Source: Gammaproteobacteria bacterium (GTDB lineage: Bacteria > Pseudomonadota > Gammaproteobacteria > Nevskiales > Nevskiaceae). From it: a DNA stretch of 61,136 nt. The stretch is from positions 1 through 61,136 of the forward strand of contig JACPFV010000063.1 of NCBI GenBank assembly GCA_016182805.1. The letters run 5' to 3'. The stretch's first letter is position 1, and each line of letters opens with the position of its first letter. Below are positions 1-8,532 of this stretch, piece by piece. The translations under genes were made by a program, and so were the position numbers. The notes beneath the pieces are model-generated. The model saw only the letters and a program-made list of their open reading frames with translations. It was not told where the DNA came from and did not search any database.

Positions 1-2
1 CC

Positions 3-614
3 GCGAATATCAGCTTGAGCAACCGTCGGATGTACTGGCTGCGCCGCCTTCAGGAGATTCCGGAGGAAAGGCCGATGTAGCAAATCGTTCGCCCGCATCA
101 ACCGCTGCTGCGGCTTGACGGCGGAAGTCATATCAACGCCTCGGCCGAGCGCCGCTTCGCCCTGCTGCTGGACCCGAAGAAGCTGTGGGGCGACGGCCCG
201 CGCAATATCGTCAAGCTGTTCCTGTCGGAGGACGGGCTGCGCCCGTATACCGAGGACTGGCCGCGCATCGCGCAGTGGGTGATGGAGCAGGTCTACCGCC
301 AGGCGCACGAGGGCATCGGCGATCCGGCGACGCAGCGCCTGTTCGAGCGGTGCCTGGACTATCCCGGCGTGCGCGCGCTGTGGCGCACGCCCGAGCCGGA
401 CTACGTCTACCCGCCGGTGATGCACCTGACGCTGCGCAAGTTCGGCCTGCGCCTGTCCAACTTCTTCATGATGACCACCTTCGGCACCTCGCAGGACGCC
501 TGCCTGCAGGAGCTGCGCATCATCTGCGGCTACCCGGCCGACGCCACCGCGCGCCGCTTCGCCCTGTGGCTGGCCCGGACGCGCGGCAAGCGCGCGCTGA
601 GCGGGTTCAGGTAG
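3..614 (+). pseudogene. Interrupted MmyB-type regulator fragment (5' end outside window)
   Basis: One reading frame runs from the window edge to the TAA... stop region at 612-614 but is broken by an in-frame TAG at 78-80. After the stop, about 177 codons resemble the ligand-binding domain of MmyB-like XRE regulators: a PLLRLDG start, the block GDGPRNIVKLFLSEDGLRPY, then a YPGVRALWR block and the C-terminal FGTSQD...LQELRI block. The first standard start codon after the TAG is GTG at 279, well inside the domain, so a complete product from this frame looks unlikely. The 25 codons before the TAG could be the rest of the same gene or the end of another gene; they were not recognised. The helix-turn-helix part is not visible. 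Pseudogene is an inference; a sequencing error at the TAG is the main alternative. Confidence 0.5.
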
Positions 615-708
615 CCGCCGGCCGCTTACCTGTCACGTAATTGGCGCGGGACGCCGGCGGGGCTAGCCTTTTGCGCGACGGTGCGGATGGCCGTCGAGGA
701 GGCTTGCG

Positions 709-1647
709 ATGGGGTTCGCGCGGCGCACCCGGGCGAGCCGCCCGGTGTCGGTGGCGCTCATGCTGGCGCTCGCCTTGCTGCCGGCGCAGGCGGCGCGGGG
801 CGCCGACGGGGCGCCCGCGCCCGTCCTGTATGCCGAGCGCGTAGGCGAAGCGGCGATCGAGCCGGCCAACCGGTACTCCGAGAACAGCGCGATCCGCATC
901 CGCCTGCTGTACCCGGCCGGGCACCCGCGAGCCGGCCGGCCTTGGCGCGGCCACGCCGGGCCGGTGCGGCTGGAGGAGTGGAACACGGACATCTACGACG
1001 GCCGCCACGGCGCCTCGCGGCTGCCGGCGGAGGTGCCCGTGGCGGACGGCGAGCGCATGGTCGTGCTCAAGTCGCTGGCGCGCTACCGCGTCTACGACCT
1101 GCGCAACATGCCGGTGCCGCGCGTCGCGGTGCAGTTCGGCGGTCAGCTCCGCTTCGTCGAGCTGCCGCAGTGGATGGACGTGGACGGCAACGACAAGACC
1201 GACTGGCTGGAGCGGCGCGTGGACGACATCGTGGCCCGCGCCCGCGCCAGCACGGTGGCCGAGGTGGCCGAGGTGTTCGCCGTGCTCGGCGGATGGAGGC
1301 AGTCGTACCGGCGCGACTGCGGCGGCTTCGACGAATCCGAGCCGTCGGTCGCCGGCATCTCCGCCGTGTGCCTGGACTGGGACGGCGTCAACGCGCACCG
1401 CCTCAACGCCAATCGGGAGCTGAGCGCGACGGTGCTGCACGAGGCGTACCACGTGTGGCAGCACCGGCATCCGGAGAGCAGCCTGGCCGGGCGGCGCCTG
1501 CTCAAGGCCGCCAAGGGCGGCCGGCCCGCCTCGCCCTGCGCGCAGGCCGGCTGCGTCGAGCACCTGTGGCTGCCCGACCCGCGCTACGGCGCGCAGGAGG
1601 CCGCCGCGGAGGCGTTCGCCGAAACCTACAAGCACCTGTTCCCATGA
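709..1647 (+). CDS. Exported protein with HExxH metallopeptidase-like motif, family unknown
   Basis: 312 residues. The N-terminus has an Arg-rich start and a hydrophobic stretch (about residues 13-28) ending in AQAARG, a likely signal peptide, so the product is probably periplasmic or outer-surface. A HEAYH motif sits at residues 244-248, and Glu-rich AAAEAFAETY about 55 residues later could give a third zinc ligand as in gluzincins. The middle part (WMDVDGNDKTDWLERR) looks like an acidic, possibly metal-binding loop. Four cysteines after residue 200 could form disulphides. A good ribosome site (GAGGAGG near 694-702) supports ATG 709. I do not recognise the family; peptidase activity is inferred from the motif only. 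Confidence 0.6.
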   Translation: MGFARRTRASRPVSVALMLALALLPAQAARGADGAPAPVLYAERVGEAAIEPANRYSENSAIRIRLLYPAGHPRAGRPWRGHAGPVRLEEWNTDIYDGRHGASRLPAEVPVADGERMVVLKSLARYRVYDLRNMPVPRVAVQFGGQLRFVELPQWMDVDGNDKTDWLERRVDDIVARARASTVAEVAEVFAVLGGWRQSYRRDCGGFDESEPSVAGISAVCLDWDGVNAHRLNANRELSATVLHEAYHVWQHRHPESSLAGRRLLKAAKGGRPASPCAQAGCVEHLWLPDPRYGAQEAAAEAFAETYKHLFP

Positions 1648-1713
1648 CAAGTGCGTCGGAAACGTATTTGAGCGAGCGCAGCGGGGCCGCCAGGGTGAGC
1701 CGGGATTTCACGA

Positions 1714-3258
1714 ATGTCCGGTGAACATTCGTGCCGGCGAACGTGCCGGGATGCGGCGCGCACGGCGCGCATCCTCGCGCCCGTCGCCGCCCTGGCGCTG
1801 CCCTTCGTGGCGGCGGCGCTGGACATCGGCGCGGATCGTCGTCTGGATAACGGCGCGCATCTGCACTGGACGCCCTGCTGGTTCGAGACGCCGCCGGGGG
1901 AAAGCGCGCACTGCGGCTGGTTCCAACCGTCGGACGGCAGCACGGGTGCGCGGCGCGTGCGGCTGCCGGTGGTGGTGCTGAAGTACGGGTTGGCCGATGC
2001 GCGGGAAAGTCCGGTGCTGTACCTGCCGGCCGGGCCGGGCTATCCGGCCGGCCTCGACGCCGCCGGAATGCGCGGCTGGTGGCTGCAACGCGAGCGCCTG
2101 CGCTGGCCGCACGACCTGGTGCTGTACGACCCGCGCGGCGCCGGACTTGCCGAGCCGGGCCTGCACTGCCCGGAAATCCTGGAGGCCGACCGTGCCGGGC
2201 TGGCCGAGCCGTTGAGCGCGGCGCAGGACTTGCGACGTCTGCGCGCAGCGGCGCGCGCCTGCCGGGCGCGTCTGCTCAGCCAGGGCGTCGATCCGGCGCG
2301 TTTTTCAGCGGCCGCGCAGGTGCGCGACGCCGGCGAGCTGATGGCGCTGCTGGGCGGCAACGACTGGAACCTGTGGGGCGTATCGTACGGCACGCGCCTG
2401 GCCTTGCACGTGCTGCGCGAGTATCCGGAGCGCGTGCGCGCCGCGATCCTGGATTCGACGTATCCGCCGGAGGTCAACGGCCTGCTGGCCAAGCCGGAGC
2501 AGTTCGCGCGCACGCTCGACGGCCTGGCTGCACGCTGCGCGCGGGACGCCGCCTGCGGCGCGGCGTACCCGCAACTGGGCCGCCGGATGGCACAGCTCCT
2601 GTCGCGGCTGGCGGCAAGACCGCTGCTGCTGGAGGTCGAGAAATGGCCGGGGCTATGGCGCCAGCGCCTGGCGGTGAACGACTACCGCCTGCTGTGGATG
2701 CTGTTCGAGGAGAGCTACGCGCGGTTCTACCGGCCGCGCTACCCACGCGCCGTCGCCGCGGCGCTGCGCGGCGACCCGGAGCCGCTGCTGCCGCTGGCCG
2801 AGAGCTTCATCGGCAACCTGCTCGATCCCGCCTTCAGCCACGGCCTGTACTACGCGACGCTGTGCGCCGAGGACCTCGCCGGCGTGGACCGCGCGGCGTA
2901 CCTGGCGCAGGTGCGGCGCTTCCCGTCGGTGGCCGCGCAGGTCGCCGACGACTGGGACCTGCACGCCTGCCATGCCTGGCGCTCGCCGGAATTGCCGTCG
3001 CGCTACCGGATGGCGGTGGCGTCGGAGGTGCCGGTACTGTTCCTGAATGGCGAGCACGACACCGTGACCTTCCCGGAGTGGGCGGCACGGGCGGCGCGCC
3101 GCTTCCGCAACGGGCGGCACGTGGTGTTCGTGGGCAGCGCCCACGCCGTGACCTGGGAGAACGACTGCGCGATGGCCGCGGCCTGGGAATTCCTGGCCGC
3201 GCCGGGGAACTGGGTCCGCCCGTCCTGCCTTGCCGGCGCGTCGGCCGCTATGCCTTGA
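1714..3258 (+). CDS. Alpha/beta-hydrolase, S33 proline-iminopeptidase/TAP-like
   Basis: 514 residues with a hydrophobic segment (about residues 20-36) that looks like a signal peptide or anchor, so an exported enzyme. The alpha/beta-hydrolase triad can be placed: nucleophile Ser224 in GVSYG, Asp449 in NGEHDTV, and His477 in GSAHAV. The oxyanion region PAGPGYPAG and the YDPRGAG block are typical of S33 peptidases, and the C-terminal part matches the TAP-like domain that follows the cap in tripeptidyl aminopeptidases. It probably removes N-terminal residues from short peptides; the exact substrate cannot be read. It lies 66 bases after the HExxH gene on the same strand and its 3' end overlaps the convergent CBS gene by 11 bases. 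Confidence 0.8.
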   Translation: MSGEHSCRRTCRDAARTARILAPVAALALPFVAAALDIGADRRLDNGAHLHWTPCWFETPPGESAHCGWFQPSDGSTGARRVRLPVVVLKYGLADARESPVLYLPAGPGYPAGLDAAGMRGWWLQRERLRWPHDLVLYDPRGAGLAEPGLHCPEILEADRAGLAEPLSAAQDLRRLRAAARACRARLLSQGVDPARFSAAAQVRDAGELMALLGGNDWNLWGVSYGTRLALHVLREYPERVRAAILDSTYPPEVNGLLAKPEQFARTLDGLAARCARDAACGAAYPQLGRRMAQLLSRLAARPLLLEVEKWPGLWRQRLAVNDYRLLWMLFEESYARFYRPRYPRAVAAALRGDPEPLLPLAESFIGNLLDPAFSHGLYYATLCAEDLAGVDRAAYLAQVRRFPSVAAQVADDWDLHACHAWRSPELPSRYRMAVASEVPVLFLNGEHDTVTFPEWAARAARRFRNGRHVVFVGSAHAVTWENDCAMAAAWEFLAAPGNWVRPSCLAGASAAMP

Positions 3259-3661
3259 CCGGCTCTTCCGCCAGCGTGTCGATCGCGCGCAGCACGTCGC
3301 CGCGGGAGATCTGGCCGACCAGGCGGTTGTCGCTCAGCACCGGGAAGCGCTTGTACGGCGTCTCCAGGAATCGCCGCGCAACGTCCAGGATGCTGGTGTC
3401 GGCGTCGACGGTGACGACGTTGGGCGACATGAACTCGCCCACCTTGCCGCCCCAGGTGCCGTGATAGCTGGCGTTGAGCGCGACCTTGAGGCAGTCCTTT
3501 TCGGACAGGATGCCGACGATGTTGCCGAGCTTGTCCAGCACTGGCGCGCCGGAAAACCGGTTCTCCACCATCAGCTCGATCGCCTCCATGACGTCCATTT
3601 CGGGCGTGAAGGTGAGGGGAGCTTCGGCCATGTAGTCCTTGACGGCGATAGAGTGCAGCAT
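3248..3661 (-). CDS. CBS-pair domain protein
   Basis: 137 residues that consist almost entirely of two CBS motifs: about residues 8-60 (VKDYMAEAPLTFTPEMDV...GAPVLDKLGNIVGILSEKD) and 75-130 (VGEFMSPNVVTVDADTSI...FPVLSDNRLVGQISRGD). Such stand-alone pairs bind adenine nucleotides and usually regulate a partner; no fused enzyme domain is present. Both halves keep the (I/V)VG(I/Q)xSxxD ending. It is convergent with the S33 hydrolase gene, with 11 bases of 3' overlap, and its start lies 26 bases after the nqrM stop on the same strand, so it may be read from nqr transcripts. Partner unknown. Confidence 0.85.
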   Translation of the reverse strand: MLHSIAVKDYMAEAPLTFTPEMDVMEAIELMVENRFSGAPVLDKLGNIVGILSEKDCLKVALNASYHGTWGGKVGEFMSPNVVTVDADTSILDVARRFLETPYKRFPVLSDNRLVGQISRGDVLRAIDTLAEEPVKA

Positions 3662-3687
3662 GCGCTTCTCCTCCGGTTACACCGCGT

Positions 3688-3867
3688 TCATTCGGGCCGG
3701 TCCGTCCCGCAGGACGTGGTCTTGCCGCACACCGGGCAGGACTCCCCGGTCATGGCGCTCATGCTCGCACAAGTGCCCTTGAGCGCGCGCCCCTTGAGCA
3801 GCCAGCCGATGCCCAGGCCGGCGGCGCCGAGGGTGAAGAGGGCGAAGACGGCGAGGAAGGTTCCCAT
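3688..3867 (-). CDS. nqrM: Na+-NQR maturation protein NqrM
   Basis: 59 residues, found by direct translation. Residues 3-23 form one membrane helix, followed by a Cys-rich tail with Cys33, Cys44, Cys47 and Cys53 (GTC...SCPVCG...SCG). This is the layout of NqrM (DUF539), the small membrane factor needed to assemble the iron centre of the Na+-translocating NADH:quinone reductase. Its place as the last gene after nqrF fits the usual nqrABCDEF-(apbE)-nqrM order. Here no apbE flavin transferase gene lies between them, so the transferase that attaches FMN to NqrB and NqrC must be encoded elsewhere. The 134-base gap to nqrF holds a two-hairpin repeat, unlike the tight spacing inside the operon. Confidence 0.9.
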   Translation of the reverse strand: MGTFLAVFALFTLGAAGLGIGWLLKGRALKGTCASMSAMTGESCPVCGKTTSCGTDRPE

Positions 3868-3921
3868 GAACTTAATCTACCCTTTCCGTTGGCGTCCCTG
3901 CCGCGGCTTTTGTTCTGCGTA

Positions 3922-4007
3922 GAACCCCCGGCCCGGCCATCCATGGCCGGGCGTTCGCGCCCGCTGGCGATGACATCGAGTCATCGCCAAAGCGCGGGCG
4001 CTCACCC
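3922..4007. repeat. Two-hairpin intergenic repeat, copy 1 (nqrF-nqrM)
   Basis: About 86 bases. Hairpin A is CCCGGCCA-tcca-TGGCCGGG (3932-3951). Hairpin B is GGCGATGAC-atcga-GTCATCGCC, extended by outer GCGCCCGC/GCGGGCGC arms, and ends with CTCACCC, which contains the nqrF stop codon read on the minus strand. A second copy at 29038-29117 has the same order of parts, the same stem of hairpin B with a loop change (ATTGA), and the same end. It may act as a terminator, attenuator or mRNA 3'-end stabiliser inside the nqr operon. No transposase is nearby. Confidence 0.75.
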
Positions 4008-5225
4008 ACCAAAATCATCCAGCATGATGTCGTCCCGCTCGACGCCCATGTCGGTCAGCATCTTGATGACCGCGGCGTTCATCACCGGCGGGCCGCACAT
4101 GTAGTACTCGCAGTCCTCGGGCGCCTTGTGCTTGGACAGGTACTCGCGCATCAGCACTTCGTGGATGAAGCCGGTGTAGCCCTTCCAGTTGTCCTCCGGC
4201 TTGGGCTCGGACAGCGCCACGTGCCACTTGAAATTGGGGTTCGCGGCCTGCAGCTCGTCGAAATCCTTGACGTAGAACATCTCGCGCAGCGAGCGCGCGC
4301 CGTACCAGAAGGTGATCTTGCGCTTGGTCTTGATGCGCTTGAGCTGGTCCAGGATGTGGCTGCGCATCGGCGCCATGCCGGCGCCGCCGCCGATGAACAC
4401 CATCTCCCGGTCGGTATCGCGCGCGAAGAACTCGCCGAACGGGCCGGAGATCGTGACCTCGTCGCCGGCCTTCAGGTTGAAGATGTACGAGGACATCTTG
4501 CCGGCCGGCACGCCGGGCATGCGCGGCGGGGGACTGGCGATGCGCACGTTGAGCATGATGATGCCCAGCTCGTCGGGATAATTCGCCATCGAGTAGGCGC
4601 GCTGCACCGGCTCGGTCACGGCCGACTTGTACTGCCACAGGTTGTACTTGTCCCACTCGTCGCGGTACTGCGGCTCGACGGCGAAGTTCTTGTAGTCCAC
4701 CTCGTGCGGCGGGCACTCGATCTGGATGTAGCCGCCGGCGCGGAAGTTCACGCGCTCGCCGGCCGGCAGTTCCAGCACCAGCTCCTTGATGAAGGTCGCC
4801 ACGTTGCGGTTGCTGCGCACCTTGCAGCGCCACTTCTTGATGCCGAAGACCTCCTCCGGCACGTGGATCTTCAAGTCCTGCTTGACCGCCACCTGGCAGG
4901 ACAAACGGTCGCCCTCGCGCGCCTCGCGCTTGGTGATGTGGTTCAGCTCGGTCGGCAGGATGTTGCCGCCGCCCTCGTGCACCTGGACCCGGCATTGCGC
5001 GCAGGTGCCGCCGCCGCCGCAGGCCGAGGATACGAAGATGCCCTGGCCGGCGAGCGCCTGCAGCAGCTTGCCGCCGACCGGCACCTCAATCGTCTTCTCG
5101 TCGTTGATGAGGATGCGCACGTTGCCGGTGGCCACCAGCTTGGAGCGCGCGAACATGATGAGCGCGACCAGCACGACGACCACGCCGGTGAAGACCGTCA
5201 CTCCCAGACCGATTTCGAGCAGCAT
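4002..5225 (-). CDS. nqrF: Na+-NQR subunit F (NADH dehydrogenase, 2Fe-2S/FAD)
   Basis: 407 residues, full length for NqrF. It oxidises NADH and passes electrons into the Na+-pumping complex in the inner membrane. One N-terminal helix (about 4-26) anchors it. The ferredoxin-like domain binds 2Fe-2S through Cys69, Cys75, Cys78 ([11 protein letters not shown]) and Cys110. The FAD domain shows RAYSMANY, and the NADH domain shows [12 protein letters not shown] and CGPPVMNAA near the C-terminus. It is the last catalytic subunit gene of the operon, 9 bases after nqrE; its TGA stop lies inside a repeated two-hairpin element. Confidence 0.97.
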   Translation of the reverse strand: MLLEIGLGVTVFTGVVVVLVALIMFARSKLVATGNVRILINDEKTIEVPVGGKLLQALAGQGIFVSSACGGGGTCAQCRVQVHEGGGNILPTELNHITKREAREGDRLSCQVAVKQDLKIHVPEEVFGIKKWRCKVRSNRNVATFIKELVLELPAGERVNFRAGGYIQIECPPHEVDYKNFAVEPQYRDEWDKYNLWQYKSAVTEPVQRAYSMANYPDELGIIMLNVRIASPPPRMPGVPAGKMSSYIFNLKAGDEVTISGPFGEFFARDTDREMVFIGGGAGMAPMRSHILDQLKRIKTKRKITFWYGARSLREMFYVKDFDELQAANPNFKWHVALSEPKPEDNWKGYTGFIHEVLMREYLSKHKAPEDCEYYMCGPPVMNAAVIKMLTDMGVERDDIMLDDFGG

Positions 5226-5234
5226 GGTTGGAGC

Positions 5235-5843
5235 CTAGAGTTTGATGCCGGAGAAGGCCATGAAGCCGAACGCCACCAGGCCGGCGGCGATGAAGGTGAT
5301 GCCCAGCCCCTGCAGCGCGTCCGGCACGTCGGAGTACTTGAGCTTCTCGCGCACGCCGGCCAGCAGGACGATGGCCAGGGCCCAGGACGCGCCGGAGGAC
5401 AGGCCGTACACGCAGGACTCGGCGAAGGTGTAGTCGCGCTCGACCATGAACAGCGTGCCGCCGAGGATCGCGCAGTTGACCGTGATGAGGGGCAGGAAGA
5501 TGCCGAGCGCGTTGTAGAGCGCCGGCATGTACTTGTCCATCGCCATCTCCAGGATCTGCACGATGGCGGCGATCACGCCGATGTACGAGATCAGGCCCAG
5601 GAACGACAGGTCCACGCCCGGCAGGCCGGCCCAGGCCAGCGCGCCGTCCTTGAGCACGTAGCGGTAGAGCAGGTTGTTGGCCGGCATGGTGATCGCCTGC
5701 ACCGCGATCACCGCCACCCCCAGGCCGACCGCCGTCTCGATCTTCTTCGAGATCGCCAGGAAGGTGCACATGCCCAGGAAGAAGGCGAGCGCCAGGTTCT
5801 CGATGAACAGCGAGCGGATCGCCAGGTTGATGTAGTGTTCCAT
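5235..5843 (-). CDS. nqrE: Na+-NQR subunit E
   Basis: 202 residues with six predicted membrane helices. NqrE and NqrD form the inverted-topology pair that holds the intramembrane iron centre, each giving two cysteines; Cys26 (LGMCTF) and Cys120 (VNCAI) are the candidates here. The start [26 protein letters not shown] is typical of the family. It sits 3 bases after nqrD and 9 before nqrF, so all are surely co-transcribed. Length matches known NqrE proteins (about 200). Confidence 0.96.
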   Translation of the reverse strand: MEHYINLAIRSLFIENLALAFFLGMCTFLAISKKIETAVGLGVAVIAVQAITMPANNLLYRYVLKDGALAWAGLPGVDLSFLGLISYIGVIAAIVQILEMAMDKYMPALYNALGIFLPLITVNCAILGGTLFMVERDYTFAESCVYGLSSGASWALAIVLLAGVREKLKYSDVPDALQGLGITFIAAGLVAFGFMAFSGIKL

Positions 5844-5846
5844 GGC

Positions 5847-6509
5847 TTACATCACCTCCGTCCGGTGCACCTGGTGGATCTGGTAGTCGCGCTTCTCCTG
5901 CTGCGCGGGCTTCCAGGTGCGCACCGCCCAGATGATGAGGCCGATCAGGAAGAACGCGCTGGGCGGCAGCAGCAGCAGGCCGTTGGGCACGTACCAGCCG
6001 CCGTCGGTGGCGAGCGGCAGCACGGTCATGCCGAGCAGCTTGCCGCTGCCGAACACCTCGCGCACCAGCGCGATGGCGATCAGGATGGCGCTGTAGCCCA
6101 GGCCGTTGCCCAGGCCGTCGACGAACGAGGGCCAGGGCGGGTTCTTCATGGCGTAGGCTTCCAGCCGGCCCATGACGATGCAGTTGGTCAGGATCAGGCC
6201 GATGAACACCGAGATCGGCTTGCTCTGCTCGTACGCCACCGCCTTGAGCGTCTGGTCCACCAGGATCACCAGCGTCGCCGCGATGGTCATCTGCGCGATG
6301 ATGCGGATGCTGTTGGGGATGAGGTTGCGCACCAGGCTGTAGAACAGGTTGGAGAAGGCCGTGACCGCGGTCAGGCCGACGCACATGATGAGCGCCGTCT
6401 CCATCTTGGACGTGACCGCCAGTGCCGAGCAGATGCCCAGCACCTGCAGGATGATCGGGTTGTTGTCCGCGATCGGCTCGATCAGGATCTTCTTGGTTTC
6501 CGGGTTCAT
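5847..6509 (-). CDS. nqrD: Na+-NQR subunit D
   Basis: 220 residues, six predicted membrane helices, partner of NqrE in the membrane core of the Na+ pump. Family blocks are clear: [17 protein letters not shown] near the N-terminus with one metal-centre cysteine, and [17 protein letters not shown] with the other. The C-terminal tail is hydrophilic and cytoplasmic. The ATG overlaps the nqrC stop by 4 bases (6506-6509), which suggests translational coupling. Confidence 0.96.
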   Translation of the reverse strand: MNPETKKILIEPIADNNPIILQVLGICSALAVTSKMETALIMCVGLTAVTAFSNLFYSLVRNLIPNSIRIIAQMTIAATLVILVDQTLKAVAYEQSKPISVFIGLILTNCIVMGRLEAYAMKNPPWPSFVDGLGNGLGYSAILIAIALVREVFGSGKLLGMTVLPLATDGGWYVPNGLLLLPPSAFFLIGLIIWAVRTWKPAQQEKRDYQIHQVHRTEVM

Positions 6510-7312
6510 GACTCACCTTCCGTCGCCGCCGGCTTGTTCCGCGCGGCCGCAAGCTTGCTCAGGAACGGCTTGAAGCCCGCGTCCGACAGCCAGTACTGCA
6601 CCGTGTTGGATACGCCGTTGGAGGTCAGCGTGGCGCCGGCCAGGGCGTCGACCTTGAACGCGGCGCCGGGTGCCGACGGGTCCACGCCGCCCTTGACCAG
6701 CCGCAGCGCGACCCGGCCGTTCTCGTCGTAGACCTTCTTGCCCGGCCACAGGCCCTTCCACTTCGGGTTGTCGACTTCGCCGCCCAGGCCCGGCGTCTCG
6801 CCGTGCTGGTAGAAGTTGATGCCGACCACGGTGTTGCCGTTGGCCTCCAGCGCCAGGAAGCCGTAGAGCGTGGACCACAGGCCGTAGCCGGAGATCGGCA
6901 GGATCACGTTCTTGACGCTGCCGTCCGGGTTGTAGACGAAGTAGACCGTGGCGTGGCGGGGCTTGAACTTGATCGAGGCGATGTCCTCCTCGGTGGTCAG
7001 CGCCACGCCGTGGCCCGGCTCGCGCGCGGCCTTGTACTGGTCGTAGCCCGCCGCGTCGATGCCTTCGACGAACTCGCCGCTGGCGAGGTCCACGACCTTG
7101 GGCGTGATCTGCTTGAACGCCTCGTCGATGTTGACGCCCGGCTGCCACAGTCCGACCACGCGCAGGATGTTCTTGCGCTTGTCGTCGCTCTTGGCCTGCT
7201 GCTGCGCCGGCCGCAGGCCGATGGCCGCGGCCGAGACGAACACCGAGCACACCAGGCACAGCACGAAGGCCGTGCCCAGGACGTAACCCTTGCTTTCCTT
7301 GTCGATCGCCAT
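6506..7312 (-). CDS. nqrC: Na+-NQR subunit C (covalent FMN)
   Basis: 268 residues from ATG 7312; a longer upstream open frame runs into nqrB and is a shadow. One N-terminal helix (about 10-33) anchors a periplasmic flavin domain. The covalent FMN acceptor is Thr228 in AGATLTS, the family's S/A-G-A-T motif that the ApbE transferase modifies. The blocks [16 protein letters not shown] and [11 protein letters not shown] are also typical. The start lies 2 bases after the nqrB stop, and the stop overlaps nqrD. Confidence 0.96.
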   Translation of the reverse strand: MAIDKESKGYVLGTAFVLCLVCSVFVSAAAIGLRPAQQQAKSDDKRKNILRVVGLWQPGVNIDEAFKQITPKVVDLASGEFVEGIDAAGYDQYKAAREPGHGVALTTEEDIASIKFKPRHATVYFVYNPDGSVKNVILPISGYGLWSTLYGFLALEANGNTVVGINFYQHGETPGLGGEVDNPKWKGLWPGKKVYDENGRVALRLVKGGVDPSAPGAAFKVDALAGATLTSNGVSNTVQYWLSDAGFKPFLSKLAAARNKPAATEGES

Positions 7313-7314
7313 GG

Positions 7315-8532
7315 CTACAGCGCCTCCCGCAGCTTGCGGCGCCGGATGTTGGCTTTCATCACGCCGTAGTCGATCAGCGGCGCGACGACATTGCCCAGCA
7401 GGATCGCCAGCATCACGCCCTCGGGGAACGCCGGGTTGACCACGCGGATCAGCACCGTCATGAAGCCACAGAAGGCGCCGAAGATCCAGCGGCCCAGGTC
7501 GGTGTGCGCCGCCGACACCGGGTCGGTGGCCATGAACATCATGCCGAAGGCGAAGCCGCCGATGGTCAGGTGCCAGTACCAGGGCATCGCGAACATCGGG
7601 TTCTTGTCGCCGCCGACGAAGTTGAACAGCAGCGCGGTGGCGACCATGCCCAGGAACATGCCGAAGACGATGCGGTAGCTGGCGACGCCCGTCAGCATCA
7701 GGAAGACGCCGCCCAGGATGCACATCGCCGCCGACACCTCGCCGACCGAGCCCTGCTCCATGCCCCAGAAGGTCTGCATCCAGGTGATGCCCTTGGCCTC
7801 CAGGCCCGCCATGCCCTGCAGCTTGGCGATGCCCAGCGTGGTCGCGCTGGACAGGCCGTCGACCGCGGTCCAGACCGTATCGCCGGACATCTGCGCCGGG
7901 TAGGCGAAGAACAGGAAGGCGCGGCCGGCCAGCGCCGGGTTGAGGAAGTTCTTGCCGGTGCCGCCGAACACCTCCTTGCCGATCACCACGCCGAAGGAGA
8001 TGCCCAGCGCCACCTGCCACAGCGGGATCGCCGGCGGCAGGATCAGCGAGAACAGGATCGAGGTGACGAAGAAGCCCTCGTTGACCTCGTGGTTGCGCAC
8101 CGCGGCGAACAGCACCTCCCACAGGCCGCCGGCGACGAACGTGACCATGTAGATCGGCAGCCAGTACCAGAAGCCGTGCCAGAAGCAGGCCCAGACGCCG
8201 GACGGGTCGACCCCGACGCCGAACACGGTCAGCAGCGCGCCGCGCCAGCCCGGAATCTCCGTCGCGCCCATTGCCGCCAGCGCGGCGTTGGCCTGGTAGC
8301 CGACGTTCCAGCAGCCGACCGCGATCGCCGGGAAGGTGGCCAGCCACACGTAGATCATCACGCGCTTGAGGTCGATGCCGTCGCGCACGTGCGGCGCGAC
8401 GCGCGTCACGTCGGCCGGCGTGTAGAAGAACGTGTCCACCATCTCGTAGACGGCGTAGTACTTCTCGAACCGCCCGCCGCGCGCGAACAGCGGGTGCAGG
8501 CGGTCCAATGCTCTGCGGATTCCTTTAGCCAT
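7315..8532 (-). CDS. nqrB: Na+-NQR subunit B (covalent FMN, riboflavin, Na+ path)
   Basis: 405 residues with about ten membrane helices, the largest membrane subunit and the core of Na+ transfer. The covalent FMN acceptor is Thr231 in GLSSATTLG, close to its place in well-studied NqrB proteins. The glycine-rich quinone-binding region lies near GKEVFGGTGKNFLNPA (185-200). The C-terminal half has FGMMFMATDPVSA and NPAFPEGVMLAILL, both family signatures. The ATG shares one base with the nqrA stop. Confidence 0.97.
   Translation of the reverse strand: MAKGIRRALDRLHPLFARGGRFEKYYAVYEMVDTFFYTPADVTRVAPHVRDGIDLKRVMIYVWLATFPAIAVGCWNVGYQANAALAAMGATEIPGWRGALLTVFGVGVDPSGVWACFWHGFWYWLPIYMVTFVAGGLWEVLFAAVRNHEVNEGFFVTSILFSLILPPAIPLWQVALGISFGVVIGKEVFGGTGKNFLNPALAGRAFLFFAYPAQMSGDTVWTAVDGLSSATTLGIAKLQGMAGLEAKGITWMQTFWGMEQGSVGEVSAAMCILGGVFLMLTGVASYRIVFGMFLGMVATALLFNFVGGDKNPMFAMPWYWHLTIGGFAFGMMFMATDPVSAAHTDLGRWIFGAFCGFMTVLIRVVNPAFPEGVMLAILLGNVVAPLIDYGVMKANIRRRKLREAL

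Noticed and set aside
4128-6731. Long open frame antisense to nqr genes (about 867 codons)
   Set aside because: High GC gives long open frames opposite real genes. The product is repetitive in His, Arg and Ala, with no domain, and the nqr proteins on the other strand are certain.
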